From Prochlorococcus marinus XMU1410 (lineage in GTDB: Bacteria; Cyanobacteriota; Cyanobacteriia; PCC-6307; Cyanobiaceae): a stretch of 64,000 nucleotides of DNA. The number at the start of each line of letters is the position of its first letter. Within the stretch, counting starts at the first letter, position 1. Where the stretch lies: assembly GCF_017696085.1 (NCBI RefSeq), contig NZ_JAAORH010000003.1:434001-498000 (forward strand). The letters run 5' to 3'. Both the position numbers and the translations under genes were made by a program. The notes under the pieces are model-generated. The model searched no databases and had not been told where the DNA came from. It saw nothing but the letters and a program-made list of their open reading frames with translations. Positions 1-8,995 of this stretch are shown here, piece by piece.

Positions 1-120
1 TGTATTGTCCCAGGGACTAAAGTTTACGCTTGCATCTGGAAAATATTTCCGAAATAAAGCTGCAGTAGAAGCAATTTTATTAGCTATCTCAACATTACTT
101 ACATTTGAACTCGCATTCAT
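1..120 (-). CDS. Partial hypothetical protein (N-terminal 40 residues)
   Basis: An open frame begins with ATG at 120 and runs leftwards without a stop to the window edge, so only the first 40 residues are visible. The translation starts MNASSNVSNVEIANKIAST and continues with a Phe-Pro rich stretch ending SPWDN. An in-frame stop lies 39 bases upstream (160-162), which fixes this ATG as the most likely start. The peptide has a normal, non-repetitive composition and is divergent from icd, with 210 bases between the two starts. I do not recognise the family and the rest of the gene lies outside the window. Confidence 0.5.
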   Translation of the reverse strand, partial: MNASSNVSNVEIANKIASTAALFRKYFPDASVNFSPWDNT

Positions 121-330
121 AAATGGCTGAGTATTTTTTTGAAAATGACATAATTTGCTTTAACTTGCTTATTAACTACTTTTTCTTTTAATAAAGATGT
201 TGAAATGCTGATCAATAAACTATTCTCTATTCACATTTGACTAATAAATTTCTAGTTTTTAAAGAAAATAACTCATCGCAAATTAAAATGCTATGAGCTT
301 CTAAGAGTTATCTTTTATTAATTCAATGCT

Positions 331-1755
331 ATGCCAAAATTTGAAAAATTAACTTTACCTAGTGAAGGCGAGATAATAACTTTTAATCAAGGCAAACCTA
401 ATGTTCCTAATAATCCAATTGTCCCATTTATAAGGGGTGATGGTACTGGAGTTGATATTTGGCCTGCTACTCAAATCGTTCTTGATTCAGCGATTAAAAA
501 AAGCTATGGAAATGAAAGAAAAATTAATTGGTTTAAAGTCTATGCAGGAGATGAAGCTTGTGAACTTTATGGAACATATAACTATCTCCCTCAAGATACT
601 ATTGAGGCAATCAGGCACTTCGGCGTAGCTATTAAAGGTCCTTTAACGACTCCCATCGGTGGAGGTATTAGATCTCTTAATGTTGCATTAAGACAAATCT
701 TTGATTTATATAGTTGTGTTAGACCATGCAGATATTATTCAGGGACGCCAAGCCCTCACAAAAATCCCCAAAATCTGGACGTTATTGTTTATAGAGAAAA
801 TACTGAAGATATCTACATGGGAATTGAATGGGAAGCCGAGGATAATAATTGTCTTGAATTAATTAATCACTTAAATAATGTTGTAATACCAAATAGTAAA
901 AATTTAAAAAATAGATCCATACCAAACGGATCAGGAATTGGAATAAAACCAGTAAGCAAATCTGGAAGCCAAAGGCATATTAGAAAGGCCATTGAACATG
1001 CTAAAAGATTATCAGGAGATAAAAGGCATGTGACTCTTGTACATAAAGGGAATATTATGAAATATACCGAAGGTGCATTTAGAGATTGGGGTTATGAATT
1101 AGCAGTCAATGAATTTAGAGAAGATTGCATTACAGAAAGAGAAAGCTGGATTTTAGATAATATTCATAAAAATCCAGAAATTACAATTGAAAATAATGCC
1201 CGAAAAATCGAACCAGGTTTTGACAAGCTTACAAATAACAAAAAAGCATTCATTTGCGAAGAAATTAAAGAAGTAATTGCATCAATTTCAAATTCGCATG
1301 GAGACGGAAAATGGAGAGAACTTATTCTTGTTGATGATCGGATAGCTGATAGTATATTTCAACAAATTCAAACTAGACCTCAAGAATATTCAATTCTTGC
1401 AACCTTAAACCTCAATGGAGACTATGTTTCTGATGCAGCTGCAGCAATTGTTGGAGGCCTAGGTATGGCTCCTGGTGCAAATATTGGGGATAATGCAGCA
1501 ATTTTCGAAGCTACGCATGGTACTGCGCCAAAACATGCAGGCTTAAATAAGATTAATCCAGGCTCAGTAATTCTTAGTGGTGTAATGATGCTTGAATATT
1601 TTGGTTGGGATGAAGCAGCTAACTTAATTACAAATGGTTTAAGCAAGGCAATAGAGCAAAAAAAAGTCACCTATGATCTAGCACGCCTAATGGAACCTAA
1701 AGTAGAACCGTTGTCTTGCAGTAGTTTTGCTGAAGAAATTATCTCAAATTTCTAA
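331..1755 (+). CDS. icd: Isocitrate dehydrogenase, NADP-dependent type
   Basis: Oxidatively decarboxylates isocitrate to 2-oxoglutarate in the cytosol. In cyanobacteria this supplies the carbon skeleton for ammonium assimilation. The 474-residue protein has the isocitrate/isopropylmalate dehydrogenase fold throughout: a substrate loop GGGIRSLNVALRQ around residues 111-123 (its serine, about residue 115, corresponds to the phosphorylated serine of the E. coli enzyme), YRENTEDIYMGIEW, and the coenzyme loop HGTAPKHAG near residue 390. It is about 55 residues longer than the E. coli enzyme, mainly through insertions near residues 175-205 and 315-330, as is usual for cyanobacterial forms. It stands alone on the plus strand and converges with the DUF1537 gene three bases downstream. 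Coenzyme choice is inferred from family. Confidence 0.95.
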   Translation: MPKFEKLTLPSEGEIITFNQGKPNVPNNPIVPFIRGDGTGVDIWPATQIVLDSAIKKSYGNERKINWFKVYAGDEACELYGTYNYLPQDTIEAIRHFGVAIKGPLTTPIGGGIRSLNVALRQIFDLYSCVRPCRYYSGTPSPHKNPQNLDVIVYRENTEDIYMGIEWEAEDNNCLELINHLNNVVIPNSKNLKNRSIPNGSGIGIKPVSKSGSQRHIRKAIEHAKRLSGDKRHVTLVHKGNIMKYTEGAFRDWGYELAVNEFREDCITERESWILDNIHKNPEITIENNARKIEPGFDKLTNNKKAFICEEIKEVIASISNSHGDGKWRELILVDDRIADSIFQQIQTRPQEYSILATLNLNGDYVSDAAAAIVGGLGMAPGANIGDNAAIFEATHGTAPKHAGLNKINPGSVILSGVMMLEYFGWDEAANLITNGLSKAIEQKKVTYDLARLMEPKVEPLSCSSFAEEIISNF

Positions 1756-1766
1756 TTTTAGAAATT
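1747..1766. terminator. Possible bidirectional terminator between icd and the DUF1537 gene
   Basis: A perfect inverted repeat has arms at 1747-1755 and 1758-1766 around a two-base centre, followed on the plus strand by a T-rich run. The TAA stop codon of each convergent gene lies inside one arm. The stem is almost pure A+T, so it is weak by the usual standards for intrinsic terminators; the function is inferred from position. Confidence 0.4.
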
Positions 1767-3107
1767 AGTTTTATTTTCAAAAACTTTCCAAATATTCACC
1801 AGTGAATCTTTAGTGCCAATGTTTCCAGGATGTGTAACAACAGGAATTTTTTCGCCATTTTTTAAGTTGCAAGTCACTACTGAAATGCCAGTTAAAATCT
1901 GTCCTTCAAGATAAACATAATCTGCATTAAGTCCATTACTAAGAATCAAATTTGTTGTTATTCCACCTTTTGAAATCAAATATCCTATTTCATATTTCAA
2001 ATCTGCAACTAATTCAGCAATAAAACAAGCGAGTAAATTATAAAAATTAAATAGTTCAGAAGAATCTAAAGATATAAATTTTCTCGAAGTAAACAAAACA
2101 GGAGTTTTTCCTTTCTCAAAAGAAAATCTAATTTCTTTTAAAAATTTATTTTTAAACAAATTCCTTCGCTTCTGATTATTATCTGATGAAGTAATTTTAA
2201 AGAATTCAAAAACATCTAATTCAACTGGATTGCAATTAGTTATCTCTAATAAATTATTTAATTGTATTGTTGAAAGTTCTACATAAGATCCAACAATTAT
2301 CAGTCCTGGAAGAAAACTTTTTTCTTTATTTCTAATTCTTAAATTAGAGAAAAAAATTTCACTCTGAGAGAAACTTTTTTTATCAGAAATTGAACTTACA
2401 AAACTTGCTGCAGTTCGAAAAAGGAATTTTTTTTGTTTAATTAATTTTTTAATTACTAAAGAAAATTTTTTTAATTGAGAATAATTTTCTACATCTACAA
2501 TTACATGTTTATTATTCTTCAAGTTCTTTATTTTTTTGAAAACAATATTATTTTCTTCATCATTTAACATTTCAATATCTGACAATAAAAGATTTTGAAT
2601 ATCTTCAAAATTTATTTGCGATTTACTCTGCTGAAATAAAAGATTCTTGACATTACTTGTCTCATATCCAAAAATTTTATCTTTTGCAAAAATTGTTTGA
2701 CTTATAGGAGTTTTATCAACAAAATGAGATCCATTAATTGTTAATCTTTTACCCTCTATGAAAGCTGGAATATGAAAAGTAGCATCAAAAGGACCTAGGC
2801 AACTATTTAGAGCAATTGGCTCTAAAAAGTTATGTCCTCGAAGGGTAGAGTCTCCTCTACTTATAAAAATAATTTCTTCTTCATAGGCTTGAGAAGTAAT
2901 TACATTCTTAAGATTTTTGCAAATTTCCTTTATTGTTGATTTCGCATCATTTTCCGACAGTGACCTTGTATTAGCCAAAATAAAAAATAAATTAGATTTA
3001 GATTCAAAACCTTTGACTAAAGTTGAGCAGTCCCACTTAAGCAGTAATAAGCAATCGTGAACAGTTTGAGAGCCTGTGGGATCATCATCTATAACAACAA
3101 ATTTCAT
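1758..3107 (-). CDS. Four-carbon acid sugar kinase family protein (DUF1537)
   Basis: This 449-residue protein opens with VVIDDDPTGSQTVHD at residues 4-18, the hallmark N-terminus of the DUF1537/OtnK family, whose characterised members phosphorylate four-carbon sugar acids such as erythronate and threonate with ATP. The C-terminal half carries the family's nucleotide-binding elements, including ISKGGITTN and VVTHPGNIGT near the end. It is the last gene of a tight minus-strand group, 13 bases after a mutarotase-like gene, which itself follows an alpha/beta hydrolase. The usual partners of characterised OtnK proteins (dehydrogenases, isomerases, aldolases for sugar acids) are not beside it, so the substrate cannot be assigned. 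Family membership is solid; the reaction is inference. Confidence 0.8.
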   Translation of the reverse strand: MKFVVIDDDPTGSQTVHDCLLLLKWDCSTLVKGFESKSNLFFILANTRSLSENDAKSTIKEICKNLKNVITSQAYEEEIIFISRGDSTLRGHNFLEPIALNSCLGPFDATFHIPAFIEGKRLTINGSHFVDKTPISQTIFAKDKIFGYETSNVKNLLFQQSKSQINFEDIQNLLLSDIEMLNDEENNIVFKKIKNLKNNKHVIVDVENYSQLKKFSLVIKKLIKQKKFLFRTAASFVSSISDKKSFSQSEIFFSNLRIRNKEKSFLPGLIIVGSYVELSTIQLNNLLEITNCNPVELDVFEFFKITSSDNNQKRRNLFKNKFLKEIRFSFEKGKTPVLFTSRKFISLDSSELFNFYNLLACFIAELVADLKYEIGYLISKGGITTNLILSNGLNADYVYLEGQILTGISVVTCNLKNGEKIPVVTHPGNIGTKDSLVNIWKVFENKTNF

Positions 3108-3120
3108 AAGTATTGCAAAA

Positions 3121-3975
3121 TTACTTAAGAGATTTTATTTGTATTGAAGCATTTAACCTTTTACTATCATTTGAAGGAATCATAATGTTTCTAAATCCCT
3201 CAACGAAAGAATTTCGGGGACTAGTCCAAGGTTCGAGACATATCATTCTTCTTGGGGGATCACTCCAAATAACTCCTAAATCAAAAGGATATGGATGATT
3301 TAAAGTTACCTCTCTTTTAAAAATTTTATCTCGAAAAGAGCTTCTACCGGAAGTATACATTAGTAGATCAACTCCTAAATTAATTTTCTTTAATTCATCA
3401 AAAGTATTACTTATAATATTTTTTTCTTGATCCTGACAATTAAGTGGATTATCAACAAACTCTAAATTTTTGAAATCTGAAACATTAAAATAAGGATGCA
3501 AACCAAAATTTATAGGCATTGCAAAGTCTGTTTTATTATGGATTGAAATTTTAAATTCTAAATAATTAATTTTTAAAATTACTTCTATTTTTAATTCGAA
3601 ATCGAAAGGATAATATTTTTTGGTTTTTTTAGATGCATTTAAGAATAAGCATAAAAATTTTTCATTTTCATTGAAGGAGTATTCCCATTGCGAATCCCTA
3701 GCGAAACCATGTTGTGGTAATTGCAAATAACCATTTCCAAATACTGAACTAGAGGTATTAAGATTTCCACAAATTGGGAAAAGAATTGGAATACCTCCCC
3801 TAATACTTTTTGTCTTGTCCATAAATCTTTTTTCATCGAAATAAAGTATTTCTTTACCCTCCGAAACCCAATTTGTAATAACACCTCCTCTTTCAGGACA
3901 AAATTTAATGTAATTATATTTATCTATTTGAAAGACAAAAACTCCTTGTTCCTTATCAGATAATTCAAGTTTCAC
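3121..3975 (-). CDS. Aldose/hexose-6-phosphate mutarotase-like epimerase
   Basis: A 284-residue galactose-mutarotase-fold protein. Such enzymes interconvert the alpha and beta anomers of free or phosphorylated hexoses. Visible family landmarks are RGGIPILFPICGN (about residues 60-72), LPQHGFARD with a catalytic-type histidine (about 85), GLHPYFNVSD with the second histidine (about 163) and CLEPWTSPRNSF near residue 257, containing the probable general-base glutamate. The set fits the cyanobacterial hexose-6-phosphate branch better than secreted galactose mutarotases, and there is no signal peptide. Translation starts at GTG (3973-3975). The gene begins nine bases after an alpha/beta hydrolase and is followed by the DUF1537 gene, suggesting one transcript. 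Exact substrate is not shown by the sequence. Confidence 0.8.
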   Translation of the reverse strand: MKLELSDKEQGVFVFQIDKYNYIKFCPERGGVITNWVSEGKEILYFDEKRFMDKTKSIRGGIPILFPICGNLNTSSSVFGNGYLQLPQHGFARDSQWEYSFNENEKFLCLFLNASKKTKKYYPFDFELKIEVILKINYLEFKISIHNKTDFAMPINFGLHPYFNVSDFKNLEFVDNPLNCQDQEKNIISNTFDELKKINLGVDLLMYTSGRSSFRDKIFKREVTLNHPYPFDLGVIWSDPPRRMICLEPWTSPRNSFVEGFRNIMIPSNDSKRLNASIQIKSLK

Positions 3976-3984
3976 GATTAATAC

Positions 3985-4884
3985 TTAAAGAGAATCAACC
4001 CAATCCAAAATATGCTGATTAACTAATTCAGGTATCTCATCATGAGGACAATGTCCTGCATCAAGAATAATTTCTTTTGTATTCTTTGGTGTAAATTTTT
4101 TATATAGATTTCTTTTTTTTGGAGTGTTCATCCATGGATCTTTCCCTCCCCAAAGAAGTAATAATGGTGCATTTAGTTTTGCGAATAGCTTATCCAACGG
4201 TAATCCCTGAGGACCTGATGGGTTAAATACACTTCTAAAAACATTAAAAGCTCCAAAATCTAGAGAAGGCTTCCTTATTGACTCAACTAAAAAATCATCG
4301 ACATTTTTTTTATCAACATAAACTTGATTCAAAGTTTTTTTAATATTTTTTGGATTTCTCATATTCTCAAAAATCAAACGTTGAAGAACAATATTTTTCA
4401 AAAATATCCCGGCAACTGTTTCAATTGAAGTTTGCAACATATTCTTTTTGATAGTTTTTTCTTGACTAAAATATCCAGCAGCATTAAGTAAAATGACTCC
4501 TGCGTTAAGCTCATTTAATTCTGCACCAGCTGCTAATGCGGCATAACCACCTAATGAATTTCCAACAACAATTGTAGGTTTTTTTATTTTCTCTTTTACA
4601 TAAGCGACGACCTGATCTTTCCATAAAGATCCTGAGTATTCGACGTCTTGAGGCTTAGGGCTTTTTCCAAAACCGAGTAAATCCATAGCATGAACTTCGT
4701 ATTTTGTACTCAAAACAGGGATATTAAATCTCCAATGATCCGTAGAAGCGCCGAAACCATGAATTAATAAAATTGCGCATTCTTTTGATGTTTTCTCGGG
4801 ATTAGCGGAAACTGTATGAATTGGGTAATTTAAAAAGTTCCAGTTATAATTTACATCACTATCTATCAGAGCTGACTTTTCCAT
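3985..4884 (-). CDS. Alpha/beta hydrolase (pheophytinase/dephytylase-like group)
   Basis: A 299-residue single-domain alpha/beta hydrolase. The oxyanion strand LIHGFGASTDHWR lies near residue 40, the nucleophile elbow VVGNSLGGYAAL near 108, the acid in LWGGKDPW near 245 and the catalytic histidine in DAGHCPHDE near 275. The combination of HGFGAS..HWR, DLLGFGKS and VGNSLGG is typical of the plant and cyanobacterial pheophytinase/chlorophyll-dephytylase relatives, so a role in removing phytol from chlorophyll derivatives is possible but is inference only. No signal peptide is seen. The gene starts a minus-strand group with the mutarotase and DUF1537 genes. A clear paralogue lies on the plus strand at 32447-33361. 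Confidence 0.85.
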   Translation of the reverse strand: MEKSALIDSDVNYNWNFLNYPIHTVSANPEKTSKECAILLIHGFGASTDHWRFNIPVLSTKYEVHAMDLLGFGKSPKPQDVEYSGSLWKDQVVAYVKEKIKKPTIVVGNSLGGYAALAAGAELNELNAGVILLNAAGYFSQEKTIKKNMLQTSIETVAGIFLKNIVLQRLIFENMRNPKNIKKTLNQVYVDKKNVDDFLVESIRKPSLDFGAFNVFRSVFNPSGPQGLPLDKLFAKLNAPLLLLWGGKDPWMNTPKKRNLYKKFTPKNTKEIILDAGHCPHDEIPELVNQHILDWVDSL

Positions 4885-4926
4885 TCATTGAAAATTTATC
4901 TCTATTCATTCTAATAAACTTATTTC

Positions 4927-6294
4927 CTAAAGAAGACCCACAGGATCAGCTGCAACATCATCTGAAATTTTATTGCCATCATTTGGTGGCTTATCTTTTA
5001 GAACAATTCTTAAGAGCACAGGTGCAAGAAATGTAGTTCCTATTACCATTAATAAAATAGCTGCTTCAAGAGAAGGGGTTAATAATTTAGCACTTGTTCC
5101 TAGCCCAAGAAAAATTAAACCAACCTCTCCTCTAGGCATCATACCCAAGCCTACAACTAATCTATTTGTAGGTTTATCACTTGAAAATACCCATCCGGCT
5201 GCAATTTTCCCGATAATCGCAACAACTAATAAAAATCCTGCGACTACAAGAGCTGATCTGCTTGTTGGATCAAGTGGATTGATAACAGATAAATCCATTC
5301 CAGCTCCGACTAATACAAAGAAAATTGTTGCGAATAAGGAAACTAAAGGTAAAACAGATTGTTGTATTGCATGATTATTTTTAGAACTACTAAGAATCAA
5401 TCCAGCTGCAAAAGCCCCTAAAGCTGCTTCCAATCCAATGGCTGTTGCCACGAAACAACACAATACAAGTATCACAAAAGAGGCTACCACTACGGCTCCA
5501 GGAGCTTTTAATCTATCTAATAACCAATCAAAACCTGGAGCAGCTGTTCTACTTAATGCAATAGCAGCAATAACAAACACTACTGCGGCTGCAACTAATT
5601 TAACAATAGGAGTAATTTCTAAAGTACCTCCGGCAGCAAGAGCGACTACAACTGCCAGAATAACAATTCCCAAAATATCGTCTAACACTGCTGCACCAAT
5701 AACAATCTGTCCTTCTCTAGTTTTCAAATATCCCAATTCACCGAAAACACTTGCAGTAATTCCTATACTTGTAGCTGTCATAGATGCTCCAGCAAAAACT
5801 GCTGGAATTAGATCTACTTGAAAAATAAACATTAATCCAAGAGTTCCAAACGCAAAGGGTAAAATTACCCCAGCCATAGCAACAGTAAAAGCCTGAGCAC
5901 CGACAGCTACCAATTCCTCTAACTCACTTTCCAATCCTGTTAAAAATAAAAGTGCATATAAACCAAGTGTTGCCACTGCTTGGAGCGAGGGAAAGCTTTC
6001 GAAATAAACATCAGGTACAGCCTCTGGGGGGATTGACGCTAATGAGCTAATAACATTCACAAGTCCTTCATTTAATTCCGTACCAGCTGAGGGTGGTATC
6101 AACAAATGAAATCCTGATGCCCCTATTACAACCCCTGCAAGAAGCTCACCTACTATCGTTGGCAAACTTAGTCTTACCAAGACTTCTGCTAATGCTCTCG
6201 CAGCTAAAAATATCAATAGAAACCTTATAACTCCTATCAACGTTTCGGCAACTTCTAAATCATGTGCACTTAATTCAGCAAGTAAGGAATACAT
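4927..6294 (-). CDS. Na+/H+ antiporter, CPA2 (NapA-like) family
   Basis: An inner-membrane protein of 455 residues with about 12-13 hydrophobic segments. LDDILGI at residues 204-210 gives the adjacent aspartate pair (D205, D206) that in the CPA2 family binds the cation and proton. SMTATSIGITASVFGEL just before it is the conserved discontinuous-helix region, and PTIVGELLAGVVIG near residue 45 is another family signature. It probably exports Na+ in exchange for protons, a key task for a marine cell. The gene is divergent from glgP and is followed 42 bases later by an alpha/beta hydrolase. Long open frames on the opposite strand inside this gene are composition artefacts. Confidence 0.9.
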   Translation of the reverse strand: MYSLLAELSAHDLEVAETLIGVIRFLLIFLAARALAEVLVRLSLPTIVGELLAGVVIGASGFHLLIPPSAGTELNEGLVNVISSLASIPPEAVPDVYFESFPSLQAVATLGLYALLFLTGLESELEELVAVGAQAFTVAMAGVILPFAFGTLGLMFIFQVDLIPAVFAGASMTATSIGITASVFGELGYLKTREGQIVIGAAVLDDILGIVILAVVVALAAGGTLEITPIVKLVAAAVVFVIAAIALSRTAAPGFDWLLDRLKAPGAVVVASFVILVLCCFVATAIGLEAALGAFAAGLILSSSKNNHAIQQSVLPLVSLFATIFFVLVGAGMDLSVINPLDPTSRSALVVAGFLLVVAIIGKIAAGWVFSSDKPTNRLVVGLGMMPRGEVGLIFLGLGTSAKLLTPSLEAAILLMVIGTTFLAPVLLRIVLKDKPPNDGNKISDDVAADPVGLL

Positions 6295-6311
6295 TTAAAA
6301 TTTGAGAAAAA

Positions 6312-6340
6312 ATAAACTACCTAATTGGAAGATAGTTTAT
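6312..6340. repeat. Inverted repeat in the napA-like/glgP divergent promoter region
   Basis: Eight-base perfect arms at 6312-6319 and 6333-6340 flank a 13-base spacer, about 20-45 bases upstream of the antiporter start and 110 bases upstream of glgP. No T-run follows on either strand, so it does not look like a terminator. It could be an operator or a 5' leader hairpin; no regulator can be named from the sequence. Confidence 0.3.
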
Positions 6341-6448
6341 GGAGGGCCCACTTTAAGGAATATGTAAGAAAAAAGCAAAAATACTCAACAAGTGTGGATC
6401 TGAAGTTACAACAAAGAAATTTTCTTAAAAATGGCTATTGTCTGATAT

Positions 6449-8995
6449 ATGGCCAATCCAATGAATACCAACGAACCCTTCGATCTAAGTTTGCCCACCC
6501 CAGGCTGCTATCTAGATCCTGAAAAAGCTGGCATGGATTCTGATGCTGTTTTCCAAGGAATGACAGCCCATCTCTTTTATACGCTTGGAAAGTTAGCTAC
6601 TTCTGCAAGTCCCCACGACTTGTACATGGCTTTAAGTTACGCAGTAAAAGATAGGCTAATGACAAGATATTTAGCCAGTCAAGAAGCCATTAGAAAAAAA
6701 CCACAAAAAACAGTTGCATACCTATCAGCAGAATTTTTAATAGGCCCTCAACTAAGTAATAATCTTCTCAATCTTGGAATAACTCAAGAAGCAGAAGATG
6801 CATTAAAAAGATTTGGCATTGAATCATTGTCAACAATCCTTGAAGTTGAAGAGGAGCCTGGATTAGGTAATGGTGGACTTGGCAGACTTGCAGCATGTTA
6901 CATGGAATCATTAGCATCTTTACAAGTTCCAGCAGTTGGTTATGGTATACGATATGAATTTGGCATATTCAATCAGTTAATTAGGGATGGTTGGCAAGTT
7001 GAAGTAACTGACAAATGGTTAAAAGGTGGATGGCCATGGGAACTTCCGCAACCGGACGAATCATGTTTCGTAGGTTTTGGAGGGAGAACTGAAAGTTATA
7101 GAGATGATAAAGGTAATTACAGATCAAGATGGATTCCTTCAGAACATGCAATTGGTGTACCTCATGATGTTCCAGTTTTAGGATACAGAGTAAATACATG
7201 CGACCGATTAAGATTATGGAGAGCTGATGCAACTGAAAGTTTTGACTTTTATGCATTCAATATTGGTGATTATTATGGTGCAGTCGAAGAAAAAGTTGCA
7301 TCTGAAACTCTTTCAAAAGTTCTATATCCAAATGATGGAACTGACGAAGGTAGAAGATTAAGACTCAAACAACAACACTTTTTTGTAAGTTGTTCTCTTC
7401 AGGATATGTTGAGAAGCCTTGAAAAAAGATCAATAGCAATAACAGAATTCCCTAAGCATTGGACAGTCCAATTGAATGATACCCATCCTGCTATTGCAGT
7501 GGCAGAATTAATGAGACTTCTTATTGACCAATATCAAATAGGTTGGGATAAAGCTTGGAACATAACAACCTCCTCAGTTGCTTATACCAACCACACATTA
7601 CTACCAGAAGCTTTAGAAAAATGGGATTTAGGTTTGTTTAATGATCTTCTTCCTCGTCATCTAGAAATTATTTATGAAATTAATTGGAGATTTTTACAAC
7701 AATTAAGACTACGTTATCCTGGTGATGACAAGATCCTTCAAAAACTCTCAATAATTGATGAAGAGGGCTCCAAATCAGTTAGGATGGCTCATTTAGCTAC
7801 AATTGGAGCACATCACATAAATGGTGTTGCAGCTCTCCACTCAGATCTTATAAAAAGACAACTTCTGCCTGAATTCGCGGCTCTGTGGCCTGAAAAATTT
7901 ACAAATGTAACTAATGGAGTTACTCCAAGGAGATGGGTTGCCCTTTCTAATCCATCGCTATCAAACCTTTTAGAAGAAGAAGTTGGTCCAAACTGGATAA
8001 CAAATATGGAACTTCTTATGAAATTAGAAGAAAAAAAAGATGACAACAGTTTTTTGCAAAAATTTGAAGAAACAAAACTAAATGGCAAAAGAAAATTAGC
8101 TAGCTTTATCCATTCAAAAACTGGAATTCTGGTTGATCCAGCAAGTTTATTTGATGTTCAAGTAAAAAGAATTCATCAATATAAAAGGCAGCATTTGAAC
8201 GCACTACAAATTATTGCCCAATACTTAAGAATCAAAAATGGTACAAACAAGTATGAAGTCCCAAGAACAATTATATTCGGAGGTAAAGCTGCACCAGGTT
8301 ACTTCATGGCAAAGCTGATGATTAGATTCATTAATGGTATTGCTGATGTAGTTAATTCTGATCCAGATATGGATGGTTTATTAAGAGTTGTTTTTCTACC
8401 AGACTATAACGTTAAACTTGGTGAAATAGTTTATCCTGCAACTGATCTTTCAGAACAAATCTCAACTGCTGGAAAAGAAGCATCTGGAACTGGAAATATG
8501 AAGTTTGCCATGAATGGAGCTTTAACGATTGGAACCTTAGATGGAGCAAATGTTGAATTAAGAGATCTTGTGAAAAAAGAGAATTTCTTTCTTTTTGGTA
8601 AAACAGAAAGCGAAATTATGGACTTAAAAAATAATAATTACTCTCCCAAAACTTTTATTGATCAATGCCTGGAGCTCAAAGAAGTTATACGCCTAATTGA
8701 AATTGGCCACTTTAGCAACGGGGATAAAGAATTATTTAAACCTTTATTAAATAGCCTTACAGGACATGACCCATTTTTTGTTATGGCTGACTTTGAAGAT
8801 TACTTAAATAAACAGGATGTGGTCAGTGAATGCTGGAATAACAAAAAATCTTGGAATAAAATGGCATTATTAAATACTGCTAGATCAGGATATTTTTCTT
8901 CAGATAGATCGATCAGAGAGTACTGTAAATCTATTTGGAAAGTATCTCCAATGCCCGTTGAAATTACTTGCGACGTCGAAGAATTAACTAACTAA
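6449..8995 (+). CDS. glgP: Glycogen phosphorylase
   Basis: Releases glucose 1-phosphate from alpha-1,4-glucan with inorganic phosphate, mobilising the glycogen that the cell stores by day. The 848-residue length is normal for the family. Signatures include ATVAYLSAEF-like AYLSAEFLIGPQLSN near residue 90, GNGGLGRLAACYMESLA near 140, RIHQYKRQHLN near 575, and the pyridoxal-phosphate site EASGTGNMKFAMNG, whose lysine is about residue 685. The ATG at 6449 is used because family homology begins shortly after; a second ATG four codons on is an alternative. It is a single plus-strand gene, divergent from the antiporter, and its 3' end overlaps the convergent gene by eight bases. Confidence 0.97.
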   Translation: MANPMNTNEPFDLSLPTPGCYLDPEKAGMDSDAVFQGMTAHLFYTLGKLATSASPHDLYMALSYAVKDRLMTRYLASQEAIRKKPQKTVAYLSAEFLIGPQLSNNLLNLGITQEAEDALKRFGIESLSTILEVEEEPGLGNGGLGRLAACYMESLASLQVPAVGYGIRYEFGIFNQLIRDGWQVEVTDKWLKGGWPWELPQPDESCFVGFGGRTESYRDDKGNYRSRWIPSEHAIGVPHDVPVLGYRVNTCDRLRLWRADATESFDFYAFNIGDYYGAVEEKVASETLSKVLYPNDGTDEGRRLRLKQQHFFVSCSLQDMLRSLEKRSIAITEFPKHWTVQLNDTHPAIAVAELMRLLIDQYQIGWDKAWNITTSSVAYTNHTLLPEALEKWDLGLFNDLLPRHLEIIYEINWRFLQQLRLRYPGDDKILQKLSIIDEEGSKSVRMAHLATIGAHHINGVAALHSDLIKRQLLPEFAALWPEKFTNVTNGVTPRRWVALSNPSLSNLLEEEVGPNWITNMELLMKLEEKKDDNSFLQKFEETKLNGKRKLASFIHSKTGILVDPASLFDVQVKRIHQYKRQHLNALQIIAQYLRIKNGTNKYEVPRTIIFGGKAAPGYFMAKLMIRFINGIADVVNSDPDMDGLLRVVFLPDYNVKLGEIVYPATDLSEQISTAGKEASGTGNMKFAMNGALTIGTLDGANVELRDLVKKENFFLFGKTESEIMDLKNNNYSPKTFIDQCLELKEVIRLIEIGHFSNGDKELFKPLLNSLTGHDPFFVMADFEDYLNKQDVVSECWNNKKSWNKMALLNTARSGYFSSDRSIREYCKSIWKVSPMPVEITCDVEELTN

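Noticed and set aside
4973..5821. Two long open frames on the plus strand inside the antiporter gene
   Set aside because: They are antisense to a clear membrane-protein gene and their translations are Ala/Thr/Pro-rich mirror products without family features.
6325..6522. A 65-codon frame upstream of and overlapping the start of glgP
   Set aside because: It has no recognisable features, and its end overlaps glgP in another frame. The glgP reading is certain; this frame shows no sign of coding.
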